64,000 bases of DNA. Origin: Ruminococcus sp. NK3A76 (GTDB lineage Bacteria; Bacillota; Clostridia; Oscillospirales; Ruminococcaceae). Below the pieces are notes generated by a model, which was given only the letters and a program-made list of their open reading frames with translations, searched no databases and had not been told where the DNA came from. The DNA is taken from positions 1,736,001-1,800,000 of the forward strand of contig NZ_JMMA01000002.1 in NCBI RefSeq assembly GCF_000686125.1. The letters are read 5' to 3'. This document shows positions 20,302 to 29,187 of this stretch, one piece after another (the stretch's first letter is position 1; every line of letters begins with the position of its first letter). The translations under genes were made by a program, and so were the position numbers.

Positions 20302-21306
20302 TCAGATGCCGTACTTGTCAACATCGTCCTGAGTTATAGTCGAAGCATCGAAGCCCTTCTCGTCCATAACTATGGTCTTCTGCTCGAGCTTCTCGCCCTT
20401 TTCGAGCTTGTCGATAACGTCCTTGATGTAAGAAGACTGGAAGGGGTTGCACTGACCGTCGTAGTTCCACTTCTGGTCAAGGAGTTCCTGAAGAGCCCAC
20501 TTGTTGCAGTCAAAGCCCATAACTATAACGTCCTTGCCTACACCGTGAGAGATGTTAGCCTTATCAAGAGCAGCAACTGCGCCCTTAGCCATATCGTCGT
20601 TCTCAGCGTAGATTACGTTGAACTTCTTACCGGAGTCGATTACAGACTGTACGATCTGCTGAGCCTTTTCAGCGTTCCACTCACCTGTCTGCTGAGCAAC
20701 GATCTCCCACTTGGAGGAGTCGTCAGAAGCAGCCTTGTCGAGAGCACCCGAACGTCCCTTCTGAGCAGCGGAGCCCATAGCACCCTGAATGTGGATAACC
20801 TCATACTTATCGAGGTTCTGACCCTTGAGCCAATCAACAGCTGTCTTGCCTTCCTTTTCCATATCGGAAACGATGGAAGCCTCATAGAGATCCTCACTTG
20901 CATCTATTGTACGGTCGAAGAGGATTACTCTTACGCCTGCAGCCTGTGCATCCTTAAGAACGCTGTCCCAGCCTGCTGTATCAGCAGCGGAGATGAGGAG
21001 ATAATCAACCTCGTCCTGTATGAACTTCTGAGCAGCTGCTATCTGCTCGTCGTTCTTCATGCTGTATGCAAAGTCAGCATCATAGCCGTTAGCCTCAGAG
21101 AACGCTTCCTTAAGGTCCTTATCGTTAGCTGTACGGTAGCCGGACTCGTTAGGATCGTTATTGATGATACCTACCTTGATGGGGCCGTCAGAGCCGCCTG
21201 CACCGCTGTTGCCTGAACCGGAGCTGCTTGTATCGCCGCAGGCTGCGAACATAGCTGTGCAAAGAGCTGCTGTTGACATAACTGCAAGAATTTTCTTCAT
21301 TTTCAT
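20302..21306 (-). CDS. Sugar-binding lipoprotein of the ABC importer (YtfQ-like)
   Basis: About 334 aa. Lipobox MFAAC after a short signal; then a Ser/Gly linker and a type I periplasmic-binding fold (IKVGIINNDPNESGYR, VRVILFDRTIDA, VIYAENDDMAKGA). YtfQ homologues bind galactofuranose or arabinose; with araA and a ribulokinase in the same operon, L-arabinose is the likely ligand (inference). Start at ATG 21306, after GGGAGGAAAC, rather than the longer frame from 21336. First gene of the operon. Confidence 0.9.
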   Translation of the reverse strand: MKMKKILAVMSTAALCTAMFAACGDTSSSGSGNSGAGGSDGPIKVGIINNDPNESGYRTANDKDLKEAFSEANGYDADFAYSMKNDEQIAAAQKFIQDEVDYLLISAADTAGWDSVLKDAQAAGVRVILFDRTIDASEDLYEASIVSDMEKEGKTAVDWLKGQNLDKYEVIHIQGAMGSAAQKGRSGALDKAASDDSSKWEIVAQQTGEWNAEKAQQIVQSVIDSGKKFNVIYAENDDMAKGAVAALDKANISHGVGKDVIVMGFDCNKWALQELLDQKWNYDGQCNPFQSSYIKDVIDKLEKGEKLEQKTIVMDEKGFDASTITQDDVDKYGI

Positions 21307-21391
21307 AATTGTTTCCTCCCTGATATTATTTATCAAAGTTATTTGGGTTCTTCGTTTTTGTTTTCAAACGATGTGTTTAACTTGTACTTAC

Positions 21392-21420
21392 ATTATAGCG
21401 AAAAGGTGCGTACATTTCTA
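21392..21420 (-). promoter_or_regulatory. Arabinose operon promoter with candidate AraR site
   Basis: Minus strand TATAAT at 21392-21397, weak TAGAAA at 21415-21420, spacer 17. The spacer contains TGCGTACAT (plus strand 21407-21415), which recurs in front of araR at 23402-23410. The nearby motif GTAAGTACAAG resembles half sites of the Bacillus AraR operator. Repressor placement inside the promoter is inferred. Confidence 0.55.
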
Positions 21421-21506
21421 CCTACATATTTACTATAAATGTTCAAAATATTACGATTGATTAAACACCGCTATATTTTCATGCCAAAAGCATCATAATA
21501 TGCACG

Positions 21507-22205
21507 CTATGTACGGACATTTGCTACTCTTTGGAACTGTCTCGGTGTCTGGCCGGTGTACTTCTTGAATATCTGCCCGAAATACCTGTAATCCTGGAAG
21601 CCCACTTCAAAGGCTATCTCATATATCATCTTTGATGTACAGCAAAGCAGCTGCTTGGATTTGTCTATCCTGACCATATTGAGGTAGTTAGACAGGCACT
21701 GGCCGGTCTCCTTCTTGAAAAGAGCGCTGAAATATGTAGGACTTAGCCCCACCTCATGTGCTATGCTCTCAAGGGATATGTCATCACGCATATAGTTTGA
21801 TTCGATATACTTCTTGGCATTTGAAACAACGCCGCATTTATTCGATCTTGCACGCTCGATGCGCCAGCTTATACACTGCTCTATCATTATGATAAGATAT
21901 TTTTTCGTCGCCTCGACGGTAGAAAGCTGCTCCTCGATACTGTCTGCATCGCCGAGCAGCGATGTAAAACGCCCGTCGCTTATGCCAAGCTCGTTTGCAA
22001 AATTTCTGGCCATAATGTATATGTCCGTACAAACGTAGAGTCTGAGCACCATTGACTTGAACTGATCAAAATGTATGTCGTCGAGCATCTGCTCAAATTC
22101 TTCACGGCAGGTATCCGGACACCCGCTGCGAAGAAGGTTGTCTATCTTACCTGCATCAAGACGTGTTACACTCAAAAAATCATCTGATACCATAGTCTGT
22201 TTCAC
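21507..22205 (-). CDS. AraC-family transcriptional regulator
   Basis: About 232 aa. The last 100 residues carry two helix-turn-helix motifs of the AraC/XylS type (ISLESIAHEVGLSPTYFSALFKKETG and IYEIAFEVGFQDYRYFGQIFKKYTG), closest in style to YesN-type regulators but without a receiver domain. The N-terminal 120 residues are helical and unassigned. No ATG with a good ribosome site: I prefer GTG 22205 (GGGGGTG six bases upstream); ATG 22193 is possible. Lies between the transporter operon and araR, all on minus; it probably modulates the same operon. Confidence 0.8.
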   Translation of the reverse strand: MKQTMVSDDFLSVTRLDAGKIDNLLRSGCPDTCREEFEQMLDDIHFDQFKSMVLRLYVCTDIYIMARNFANELGISDGRFTSLLGDADSIEEQLSTVEATKKYLIIMIEQCISWRIERARSNKCGVVSNAKKYIESNYMRDDISLESIAHEVGLSPTYFSALFKKETGQCLSNYLNMVRIDKSKQLLCCTSKMIYEIAFEVGFQDYRYFGQIFKKYTGQTPRQFQRVANVRT

Positions 22206-22246
22206 CGCATACACCCCCAACTATCATTCCACAAACGCCGTACTTA

Positions 22247-23344
22247 TCACAGCTTTCTTACTGAATCCCTCACTATAAGCTCAGGCTCGAATATCTCGTC
22301 CTTACAGCTGATATCCTTATTCTCTATCATGCTTATGAGCATCTTGGCAGCGGTAGCGCCGAGCTTTTTGTGCGGATGATGCACACTTGTCAGCGGCACC
22401 TCACAAATTGATGCGTACCTCGAATCATCTATCCCCACAACAGACAGATCCTCGGGCACTCTTATCGCATTTTCCTTACAGAATTTCATAAGGTTTATTG
22501 CCACCATGTCGTTATAGCAGACAACGCCCGTTGTCCTGTCAAACAGCTCTAACAGTTTATCCTTGCCAAAGGTGAACATCTTGCTCTTATCGGCTGCAAG
22601 GAACCAGAAAACATTCTTCTCGGCATCACTTACATTATGCTCTAAGCAGCTCTGCATAAAACCGCTGTAGCGCTTATGCCCCTGGATATCATCGAGTGCA
22701 AAGATGCCTGCGATATCCCTGTGGCCGCAGTCAAACAGATGGTCTGTGACCTTTTTGCCGGCGATCGTATCGTCCATAGCCGCATAAGGAAAATCCGCCC
22801 ACTGATACTTTGCATTGAAGAATACGAGCGGTATGCCGCTTGTTCTTATCTTGTTGTAAAGCTCGGTATTCGGGTTAGGCAGAGCGCTCTTTGAAGGCTC
22901 TACGATAAGGCCGCAAACACCTGAGGAAAGCATATTTTCAAGCGCCTGTGTTTCTTCAATCACCTGGTCGTGAGTGATAGACAGCTGCATTGTATAGCCC
23001 CTGTCGCCCAGCACACTTTCAATACCTGTAACTATATGCGGAAAAATATAATCGCTGAAATAGGTCGATATAACGCCCACGCTCTTTTTTGCAGGCGCTG
23101 CAGCCGCACCCGGAGCAGCTATGCCTGTTGCACGCTCGGTAACAAATGTGCCGCTGCCTCTAACACGGCTGATTATATTCTCACGCTCAAGCGTCATCAT
23201 CGCCTGTCTTACAGTCTGTCTGCTGACACCGTGTATGGTACACAGCTCCTTTTCAGTGAGAAAACGGTCATCAGGCTTTAAGCCGTTGGTCTTTATATAG
23301 TCCTTTGCCCAGTCAACTATCGCCGTATATTTGAAGTTGTCCAT
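22247..23344 (-). CDS. araR: Arabinose repressor AraR (GntR HTH + LacI-type sensor)
   Basis: 365 aa. Residues 1-75 are a GntR winged helix (KELCTIHGVSRQTVRQAMMTLE ... RGSGTFV). Residues 80-365 are a periplasmic-binding-like effector domain ending in LIVRDSVRKL. This domain pair is the hallmark of AraR, which in Bacillus represses arabinose genes until L-arabinose binds. AAGGAGGG precedes ATG 23344. A perfect 17-bp palindrome and a TGCGTACAT copy lie in its leader, suggesting autoregulation. Confidence 0.88.
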   Translation of the reverse strand: MDNFKYTAIVDWAKDYIKTNGLKPDDRFLTEKELCTIHGVSRQTVRQAMMTLERENIISRVRGSGTFVTERATGIAAPGAAAAPAKKSVGVISTYFSDYIFPHIVTGIESVLGDRGYTMQLSITHDQVIEETQALENMLSSGVCGLIVEPSKSALPNPNTELYNKIRTSGIPLVFFNAKYQWADFPYAAMDDTIAGKKVTDHLFDCGHRDIAGIFALDDIQGHKRYSGFMQSCLEHNVSDAEKNVFWFLAADKSKMFTFGKDKLLELFDRTTGVVCYNDMVAINLMKFCKENAIRVPEDLSVVGIDDSRYASICEVPLTSVHHPHKKLGATAAKMLISMIENKDISCKDEIFEPELIVRDSVRKL

Positions 23345-23381
23345 ATCTTCCCTCCTTTTTATGTGTTAAATTGTCTTGTAA

Positions 23382-23410
23382 GCACATATCATATGTGCCT
23401 TTGCGTACAT
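23382..23410. promoter_or_regulatory. Candidate AraR operators in the araR leader
   Basis: Perfect 17-bp palindrome GCACATAT-C-ATATGTGC (23382-23398) followed by TGCGTACAT (23402-23410), both downstream of the araR -10 box, where a bound repressor would block elongation or clearance. Confidence 0.55.
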
Positions 23411-23441
23411 CACGCATAATTTGTCTGTATTAGTTATGACA

Positions 23442-23470
23442 ATTATAGCACAACAACTTTTATTTGTAAA
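23442..23470 (-). promoter_or_regulatory. Promoter of araR
   Basis: Minus strand TTTACA, 17-bp spacer, TATAAT. Confidence 0.7.
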
Positions 23471-23583
23471 TACAACTTATCCCGATATTTAAAACTTTGT
23501 TCACACAAACAAAATATCCGCTCCAATCTTGTGCAAATTTTACAAATAAAGTTCAGTATCTTTACAAGTTAATATCAAAAACA

Positions 23584-23612
23584 TTGAAATAGTCTGCCAA
23601 ATATGGTATAAT
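23584..23612 (+). promoter_or_regulatory. Promoter of the diguanylate cyclase gene
   Basis: TTGAAA, 17-bp spacer, TATAAT; 57 bases before the chosen ATG. Confidence 0.75.
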
Positions 23613-23669
23613 GTGTTTAGCCAAATAATAACACCCTTATATTTCCCGGGTGATATAAAGGAGGACACT

Positions 23670-25052
23670 ATGGATCTTCAGGAATTTGCTGATAGTATTG
23701 CTTACGGTGCAAGCATTTATTCTTTTGAGATACTCCCCGACGGCAGCTTCGGTGAGATAATGATAACGGCTGCAAACGACGGCTTCAAGGCTTTTTTTGC
23801 CATTAATCCGAATGCCCCGAAGTTTGAGCCCGGTATGCCTTACAGGAAGCTGTTTTACGATCCTAACTTTGAGAACTTCTGCTACCGCTGCGCATCAACT
23901 AACGAGCCGCTGTATTCTTATGTAAACGCTCACGGCGCATGGCTCAGCGGAATGTATTTTCCCATTGCATCTGATAAGGAAAATATCGTAAACTGCTGCT
24001 ACATACTTAAGATATCCAAAGAAGTCGAGACAGATGAGCTTTCAAAGCGCTCGGCAGAGATTGGCGCAGATGTACTTAACATGAGCATAAAGCTGCACAA
24101 AAAGCAGGATTTCATCCAGTCGATAGCAGATGCTGTAAGTGATATCAAGAAGATCTGCTCATCACAGAAGTGTTCGATCGTGCTCGTTGACAAAAGCAAG
24201 CAGAGCTGCACGTTTATCAATGAGGACGGCAAGAATGATGAATATATGATAAAGCTCGCCATTGAAATGGGAAGAACTCCATATGAAACGGCGGTAGCAT
24301 GGGAGAAGTCTCTTGCAGGAAGCGACTGTCTGCTGCTTGATGATCTGAGTGTCGTAAAAGAACGTGACAAGCTCTGGTATGATTCGCTTGTATGCAACGG
24401 TATTGAAAGCATAGTGCTTTATGCCGTGAAGTTCAACAATGAGCTTGTAGGCTTTATATGGGCTGCAAATTTTGATGTTGCAAACATCATGAAGATAAAG
24501 GAAACTCTTGAACTCTCGACTTTCTTTATCGGTGCTGTTATAGCCAACCACCAGCTGCTTGACAAGCTCGAAACTATGAGTATGTATGATATGCTCACAG
24601 ATGTCAAGAACCGCAACGCCATGAACAACCGCACGGACGTACTTGAAGCCGGATTTATTGGAGGTATCGGCATCGTAGTTACCGACCTCAACGGTCTTAA
24701 AGAGGTCAACGACCGTCTTGGCCACACTGCCGGCGACAAGCTGCTGATAAAAGCCGCTTCGCTTATAAAGGCGACCTTTGGCGACTGTGAGATATACCGT
24801 GCAGGCGGTGACGAATTCGTTATCCTCTGCCCTGACATAACCGAGGATGAGCTTGAACGCCGCACAGAGGAGCTGCGCTCGCTTACATCCCAGACACCTG
24901 ACGTAAGGATAGCTATCGGCTCACATTACTGCACCGGAAGCGCTGATATACGCCGTTCCATGCAGATAGCCGATAAAAAGATGTATGCTGACAAGCAGCT
25001 TTACTACCGTCAGCACCCTGACAAGCGCCGCAAGGACGCACAGGGGCTATAA
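23670..25052 (+). CDS. GGDEF-domain protein, probable diguanylate cyclase
   Basis: 460 aa, no membrane helix. The C-terminal domain (from residue about 310) shows DMLTDVKNRNA, VTDLNGLKEVNDRLGH and the active-site loop AGGDEF near residue 382. No RxxD inhibitory site stands five residues before the loop. Residues about 165-300 look GAF-like; the N-terminal 130 residues are a PAS-like sensor by position only. c-di-GMP made here could act on pilus-type machines such as that at the left edge (inference). The frame opens earlier (23613), but AAAGGAGG sits before ATG 23670. Confidence 0.88.
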   Translation: MDLQEFADSIAYGASIYSFEILPDGSFGEIMITAANDGFKAFFAINPNAPKFEPGMPYRKLFYDPNFENFCYRCASTNEPLYSYVNAHGAWLSGMYFPIASDKENIVNCCYILKISKEVETDELSKRSAEIGADVLNMSIKLHKKQDFIQSIADAVSDIKKICSSQKCSIVLVDKSKQSCTFINEDGKNDEYMIKLAIEMGRTPYETAVAWEKSLAGSDCLLLDDLSVVKERDKLWYDSLVCNGIESIVLYAVKFNNELVGFIWAANFDVANIMKIKETLELSTFFIGAVIANHQLLDKLETMSMYDMLTDVKNRNAMNNRTDVLEAGFIGGIGIVVTDLNGLKEVNDRLGHTAGDKLLIKAASLIKATFGDCEIYRAGGDEFVILCPDITEDELERRTEELRSLTSQTPDVRIAIGSHYCTGSADIRRSMQIADKKMYADKQLYYRQHPDKRRKDAQGL

Positions 25053-25059
25053 AAAACAC

Positions 25060-25087
25060 GAGCCTGCACCGGAAAAGATGCAGGCTC
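25060..25087 (+). terminator. Hairpin after the GGDEF gene (weak terminator)
   Basis: 9-bp stem GAGCCTGCA / TGCAGGCTC, 10-nt loop, no T run; may allow read-through into the GNAT gene. Confidence 0.5.
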
Positions 25088-25106
25088 TAATAATGGAGTT
25101 GAACTA

Positions 25107-25547
25107 ATGGACATTCAGGTGATACGGGCTGCTGAGACATGGCAGCAGGCAGGAGCATACTATGTACGCATACAGGGCATGGCCAGACAGCACGGCATAA
25201 CGCTCAGGCAGGAGTTTGACGAGCACGACACGCCCGACACAAAATACATCGTGCTGACTGATGACAGCTTCCCCGTTGCGACCTGCCGGTTATATAGGCT
25301 GAATGAGAGCAGCGCCATGATAGGGCGTGTGGTAGTGCTTCCCGAATACAGGGGCAGGCAGCTCGGCAGGCGTGTTATCAATGAAGCCGAGGCATGGCTG
25401 AGAGAGCTTGGGATAAAGCGTGCCGTTGTCGAGAGCCGTGATGTTGCGGTAGGGTTTTACGAAAAGCTCGGCTACTGCGTTACCGACAAAAGCATTATCC
25501 ACGGCGAAACATTTGACTGCATACACATGGAAAAGCAGCTTGTATAA
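25107..25547 (+). CDS. GNAT-family N-acetyltransferase
   Basis: 146 aa, a single GNAT fold. The acetyl-CoA loop is seen in VVLPEYRGRQLGRRVI (residues 77-92), followed by the family's C-terminal FYEKLGY. Substrate unknown; the closest-looking group acts on small amines or tRNA-unrelated metabolites. It is followed 34 bases later by the MBL gene, with separate AAGGAGAGG site. Confidence 0.88.
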   Translation: MDIQVIRAAETWQQAGAYYVRIQGMARQHGITLRQEFDEHDTPDTKYIVLTDDSFPVATCRLYRLNESSAMIGRVVVLPEYRGRQLGRRVINEAEAWLRELGIKRAVVESRDVAVGFYEKLGYCVTDKSIIHGETFDCIHMEKQLV

Positions 25548-25581
25548 TGCTATACACATTTGATACTAAGGAGAGGACATC

Positions 25582-26223
25582 ATGAACATTATAGATGCAA
25601 TATCCGTAAACGAACAAAGCAGCATACGCATAGAAGCGGACAAGACGATATACTTTGACCCTTATCACATAAGCGGTGCACCGCATGATGCGGATATTAT
25701 ATTTATAACGCACGAGCATTACGACCATTTCTCGCCCGGCGATATATCAAAACTCGCAAACGACGGCACACATTTTGTCGCACCCAGAAGCATGGCAAGG
25801 AGCATAAGCGCTCTTAAGATACCAAGCGGTAAGCTGACACTTGTAAGCCCGGGTGAGAGCATTTCAGTCTGCGGCATAGTGGCAGAGGCTGTAGCTGCAT
25901 ACAATACAAAAAAGCCTTTCCACCCAAAGGGGAACGGCTGGGTAGGATATGTTGTGACAATTGACGGAGAGAGGATATACATCTGCGGAGATACAGATGA
26001 CACGCCCGATGCAAGAGCTGTTAAGTGCGACATAGTATGTGTGCCGATAGGCGGAACATTTACTATGGACGCAGCTGCCGCCGCAGCATTTGTAAACGGA
26101 CTAAAGCCAAAAGCTGCTATCCCCGTTCATTTCGGAACAGCCGTCGGCAGCCCTGCTGATGCTGACAGGTTTGAAGCTGCTGTCTTACCTGAGATAAGCG
26201 TCATAAGAAAAATAATACTCTGA
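25582..26223 (+). CDS. MBL-fold metal-dependent hydrolase (UlaG/UPF0173-like)
   Basis: 213 aa. Zinc site THEHYDHFS at residues about 50-58, CGDTDDTPDAR further on, and C-terminal PVHFGT. Members cleave phosphoesters or lactones; UlaG acts on ascorbate-6-phosphate lactone, but this short form is uncharacterised. A decayed paralogue sits at 55566-56202 with near-identical blocks (FHPKxxGWxGYVV, CGDTDDTPxAR). Terminator follows. Confidence 0.87.
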   Translation: MNIIDAISVNEQSSIRIEADKTIYFDPYHISGAPHDADIIFITHEHYDHFSPGDISKLANDGTHFVAPRSMARSISALKIPSGKLTLVSPGESISVCGIVAEAVAAYNTKKPFHPKGNGWVGYVVTIDGERIYICGDTDDTPDARAVKCDIVCVPIGGTFTMDAAAAAAFVNGLKPKAAIPVHFGTAVGSPADADRFEAAVLPEISVIRKIIL

Positions 26224-26232
26224 AAGGGCAAA

Positions 26233-26257
26233 GGGGCTGTTGCAGCCCCATCTTTAT
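26233..26257 (+). terminator. Terminator of the GNAT-MBL unit
   Basis: 7-bp stem GGGGCTG / CAGCCCC, 3-nt loop, then ATCTTTATT. Confidence 0.75.
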
Positions 26258-26399
26258 TCTTACACAGCTATTATAACACTTATCATCACAGAATGCAAGT
26301 TATTTTTCAAGAAAATATCTATTTTTTAAATATATTTATTTAAACAGGGAATAACTGTAAATCCATGCCCGAAGCTCCATATATATTGCATAATTATGC

Positions 26400-26428
26400 T
26401 TGACATAAAATGATAAAACTGTTATAAT
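26400..26428 (+). promoter_or_regulatory. Consensus promoter of the ParB-BMP gene
   Basis: Perfect TTGACA, 17-bp spacer, perfect TATAAT. Confidence 0.85.
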
Positions 26429-26448
26429 GTAATAAGTAAAGCAAGCGA

Positions 26449-26479
26449 AAGATATTCACTTTTTGCTCGTGAATATCTT
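26449..26479 (+). promoter_or_regulatory. Perfect 11-bp hairpin in the 5' leader
   Basis: AAGATATTCAC / GTGAATATCTT with a 9-nt loop (TTTTTGCTC), about 15 bases after the expected transcription start and 33 before the ATG. No T run follows, so it is not a standard terminator; a protein-binding or mRNA-stability element is possible. Confidence 0.65.
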
Positions 26480-26512
26480 AAAATTATAAACAAATGAAAG
26501 GAACATCTCGCT

Positions 26513-28441
26513 ATGAGGATAGATTACAAAGCCGCAAAAAAGCTCGCCGATGATGCCGTTGCAGAAGCAAACAAAAACGGCAGTGACCCGTATCTCCCCG
26601 TGCTTGATTCAAAGCCGGAGATAAACAATTCGCTAAAGGTCGTAAAGCTCGGCCTTATCGAGCTGCCGCTCGACCGTATTATAGGCAACAAGGAGCAGGC
26701 AAGGAACAATGCCTTTGCAAACAACTTCATGCCGCTTTTTGAGGAAACGACAGAGTTTGCCGTGAAATGGTCAAACCTGTATGACTCGTTTATGCAGGAG
26801 GGCATAAGAGATGCCATAATCGTTTATGAGTACATGAACAATTACTATGTTCAGGAGGGCAACAAGCGTGTATCTGTTGCCAAATTCGGCGGAATGGAAT
26901 TCATTCTTGCTGATGTAAGGCGTATCCTGCCCGAAAAGAGCAACACCAAGGAATACAAGCTCTACGCAGAGTATCTTGATTTCTACGACTCTACAAAGAA
27001 TCCTTACATAGTTTTCAAGGAGGTCGGAGCATACAAGCGTCTTGCAAAGCTGCTCGACGAGGAACTGAGCTACGAGTGGGACTACAATGCTAAATCAGAC
27101 CTAAAATCTGCTTTCTTCAAGTTTTGCAGATACTGCCGCACGACACTTAAGATAACCGACTCCCGTGAATTATCGGATGCATTCCTTATTTACATATCCA
27201 TATTCCCTATCAAGACGATACTGCGTGATTCAGAGGAGCAGATAATCAAGAACATCAAAATGGCAAGCGCTGAGCTCACTACAGGCAAGAGCCTTTCGGA
27301 GACACTGCTGCTCGAATCCGTTCCTGAGGAGCCGCAGCAGACCGGGCAGAAGAACCTTATCTACAGGCTGTGGTCTGCAACAAAGGGCTACTCTGCAAAT
27401 GCACCTCTGAAGGTCGGATTCATCTACGATGCAGACATAGAGGAATCACGTTGGATAGACAGCCACGAGGCAGGCAGGCTATATGTCGATGAGATGACGG
27501 GCAGCAACGTTGTTACAAAGGCTTACCAGTGCGGTAAAAACACCACCCTCGACACTATCGAAGCGGCTGTGAACGACGGCTGCAAGGTCATATTCACCGT
27601 GTCGCCCTCGATGATAGATGATTCTATCAAGGCTGCTATAAAGTTCACTGGAGTAAAGATACTCAACTGCTCGTTCGGAAACTCTGCTGCGACTGTTAGG
27701 TGCTATTACGGCAAGCTCTACGAAGCGGCTTTCCTTATGGGCATACTCGCTGCTGACAGGCTGCTCACCGATTTCCACACTGAATCAAAACGCCGCATAG
27801 GATATCTTTCAAGGAGCCACGACAACACAAGCGCAAGAATACTTAACGCCTTTGCGATAGGCGTATCACTTATAGACCCCGAATGCCGCATATCACTCAA
27901 ATGCGACCGCCCGAATTCCCCTGAATACTACCGCAGAGAGTGGGATCATGAGGGCGTTAAGATGTTTGCTGACTTTGACTACTCAAACAACCAGGACATA
28001 GCAGGTCGTGCAGGTCTTTTCATCATTAAGGACGGCAAGGATGTGCGTCTCGGAAAGCCTTTCTTCAACTGGGGCAAGTACTATGTTCAGATAGTACAGT
28101 CGGTACTCTCAGGTATGTGGGATATCAACGAGAAGAACAAGACGCAGAATGCTGCGAACTACTGGTTCGGACTTTCGACCGGTGTGGTTGACATTCTCGT
28201 ATCAGACCTCCCCTACCAGACAAACAAGCTGTTGTCATTTATGAAAAATGCGATAATCAACGGAAACATCGATCCATTCTCAGGTGAGCTGCACAGCCAG
28301 GACGGAATGGTGATCCAGCAGAACAATTCACCGAGCAGAAAAGTATCTGCTGAGCAGGAAAAAATGAAGACCTCAGACATCGCTGAGATAACATGGCTCA
28401 ATGACAACATTGACGGTGAATTTACTTTCCGATACGCTTAA
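26513..28441 (+). CDS. Cytosolic ParB-like + BMP/PnrA-like ligand-binding fusion protein
   Basis: 642 aa with no signal peptide and no membrane helix. Residues about 40-140 resemble a ParB/Srx-like fold, with the core motif QEGNKRVSVAKF at residues 114-125. Residues 150-290 are helical. Residues about 298-600 are a BMP/PnrA-type periplasmic-binding domain (VGFIYDADIEESRWIDSHEAGR, VIFTVSPSMID, EAAFLMGILAADRL, RIGYLSR), which in lipoproteins binds purine nucleosides. Here the domain must act in the cytosol. The next gene, 18 bases on, is a metallophosphoesterase. AAAGGAAC precedes the start. Confidence 0.75.
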   Translation: MRIDYKAAKKLADDAVAEANKNGSDPYLPVLDSKPEINNSLKVVKLGLIELPLDRIIGNKEQARNNAFANNFMPLFEETTEFAVKWSNLYDSFMQEGIRDAIIVYEYMNNYYVQEGNKRVSVAKFGGMEFILADVRRILPEKSNTKEYKLYAEYLDFYDSTKNPYIVFKEVGAYKRLAKLLDEELSYEWDYNAKSDLKSAFFKFCRYCRTTLKITDSRELSDAFLIYISIFPIKTILRDSEEQIIKNIKMASAELTTGKSLSETLLLESVPEEPQQTGQKNLIYRLWSATKGYSANAPLKVGFIYDADIEESRWIDSHEAGRLYVDEMTGSNVVTKAYQCGKNTTLDTIEAAVNDGCKVIFTVSPSMIDDSIKAAIKFTGVKILNCSFGNSAATVRCYYGKLYEAAFLMGILAADRLLTDFHTESKRRIGYLSRSHDNTSARILNAFAIGVSLIDPECRISLKCDRPNSPEYYRREWDHEGVKMFADFDYSNNQDIAGRAGLFIIKDGKDVRLGKPFFNWGKYYVQIVQSVLSGMWDINEKNKTQNAANYWFGLSTGVVDILVSDLPYQTNKLLSFMKNAIINGNIDPFSGELHSQDGMVIQQNNSPSRKVSAEQEKMKTSDIAEITWLNDNIDGEFTFRYA

Positions 28442-28459
28442 CAAGCGAAGGAGAAGAAT

Positions 28460-29119
28460 ATGAAGATACTCATAATAGCCGATGAGGAATCAAAATCTCT
28501 ATGGGATTTTTACACGCCGGAAAAGCTGGCAGGCGTTGACCTTATAATATCCTGCGGAGATCTCAAAGCAGAATACCTTGAATTCCTTGTGACTATGAGC
28601 ACAGCCCGGCTGCTTTATGTACCCGGCAACCACGACACCAAATACACCACTCACCCTCCCGAGGGCTGCGAGAACATTGACGGCAAGGTATTCACCTTTG
28701 GCGGAATAAGGTTCTTCGGGCTCGGCGGCTCGATGAAATACGGTGTTGAGCCATATATGTACACCGAAAAGGAAATGCGCAAGAAGATATGGCATTCAAA
28801 GGTATCGCTGATAAACAACGCTGGCTTTGACGTTCTCGTGACACACTCGCCGGCAAGAGGATACGGCGACATGGACGATCTGCCGCACAAGGGCTTTGAA
28901 TGCTTCAACGAGCTTATGGAGCGCTGCCGCCCGAAATATATGCTGCACGGCCATGTTCATGCCACATACGGAAGCCGTTTCAAGCGTGTTCTCAATCACC
29001 CGAGCGGCGCAAGGATAATAAACGGCTTTGAGAGATACATTCTCGAAATTGACGAGAACAACAAGGCTGATATGACAAAGCGTGAGATAATCACAAGACT
29101 TATTGGTGCGTTTCTATAG
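28460..29119 (+). CDS. Calcineurin-like metallophosphoesterase
   Basis: 219 aa. Metal-binding motifs in order: IADEES (the usual DxH is altered, D-E-E), SCGDLKAEYLEF, PGNHD, THSPARGYGD and HGHVH. Family members hydrolyse phosphomonoesters or diesters, including nucleotides and RNA ends. The change of the first DxH histidine may affect the first metal site. Coupled to the ParB-BMP gene; GAAGGAG site; terminator follows. Confidence 0.88.
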   Translation: MKILIIADEESKSLWDFYTPEKLAGVDLIISCGDLKAEYLEFLVTMSTARLLYVPGNHDTKYTTHPPEGCENIDGKVFTFGGIRFFGLGGSMKYGVEPYMYTEKEMRKKIWHSKVSLINNAGFDVLVTHSPARGYGDMDDLPHKGFECFNELMERCRPKYMLHGHVHATYGSRFKRVLNHPSGARIINGFERYILEIDENNKADMTKREIITRLIGAFL

Positions 29120-29137
29120 TCTGACAGACAGCAAAAA

Positions 29138-29170
29138 CCACCGCTTTCATTTGGGGAAGCGGTGGCTTTT
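29138..29170. terminator. Bidirectional terminator
   Basis: 9-bp stem CCACCGCTT / AAGCGGTGG with a T5 run on plus and A5 before it (T5 on minus), between converging genes. Confidence 0.9.
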
Positions 29171-29187
29171 TAGTTATTCAGTTGTGA

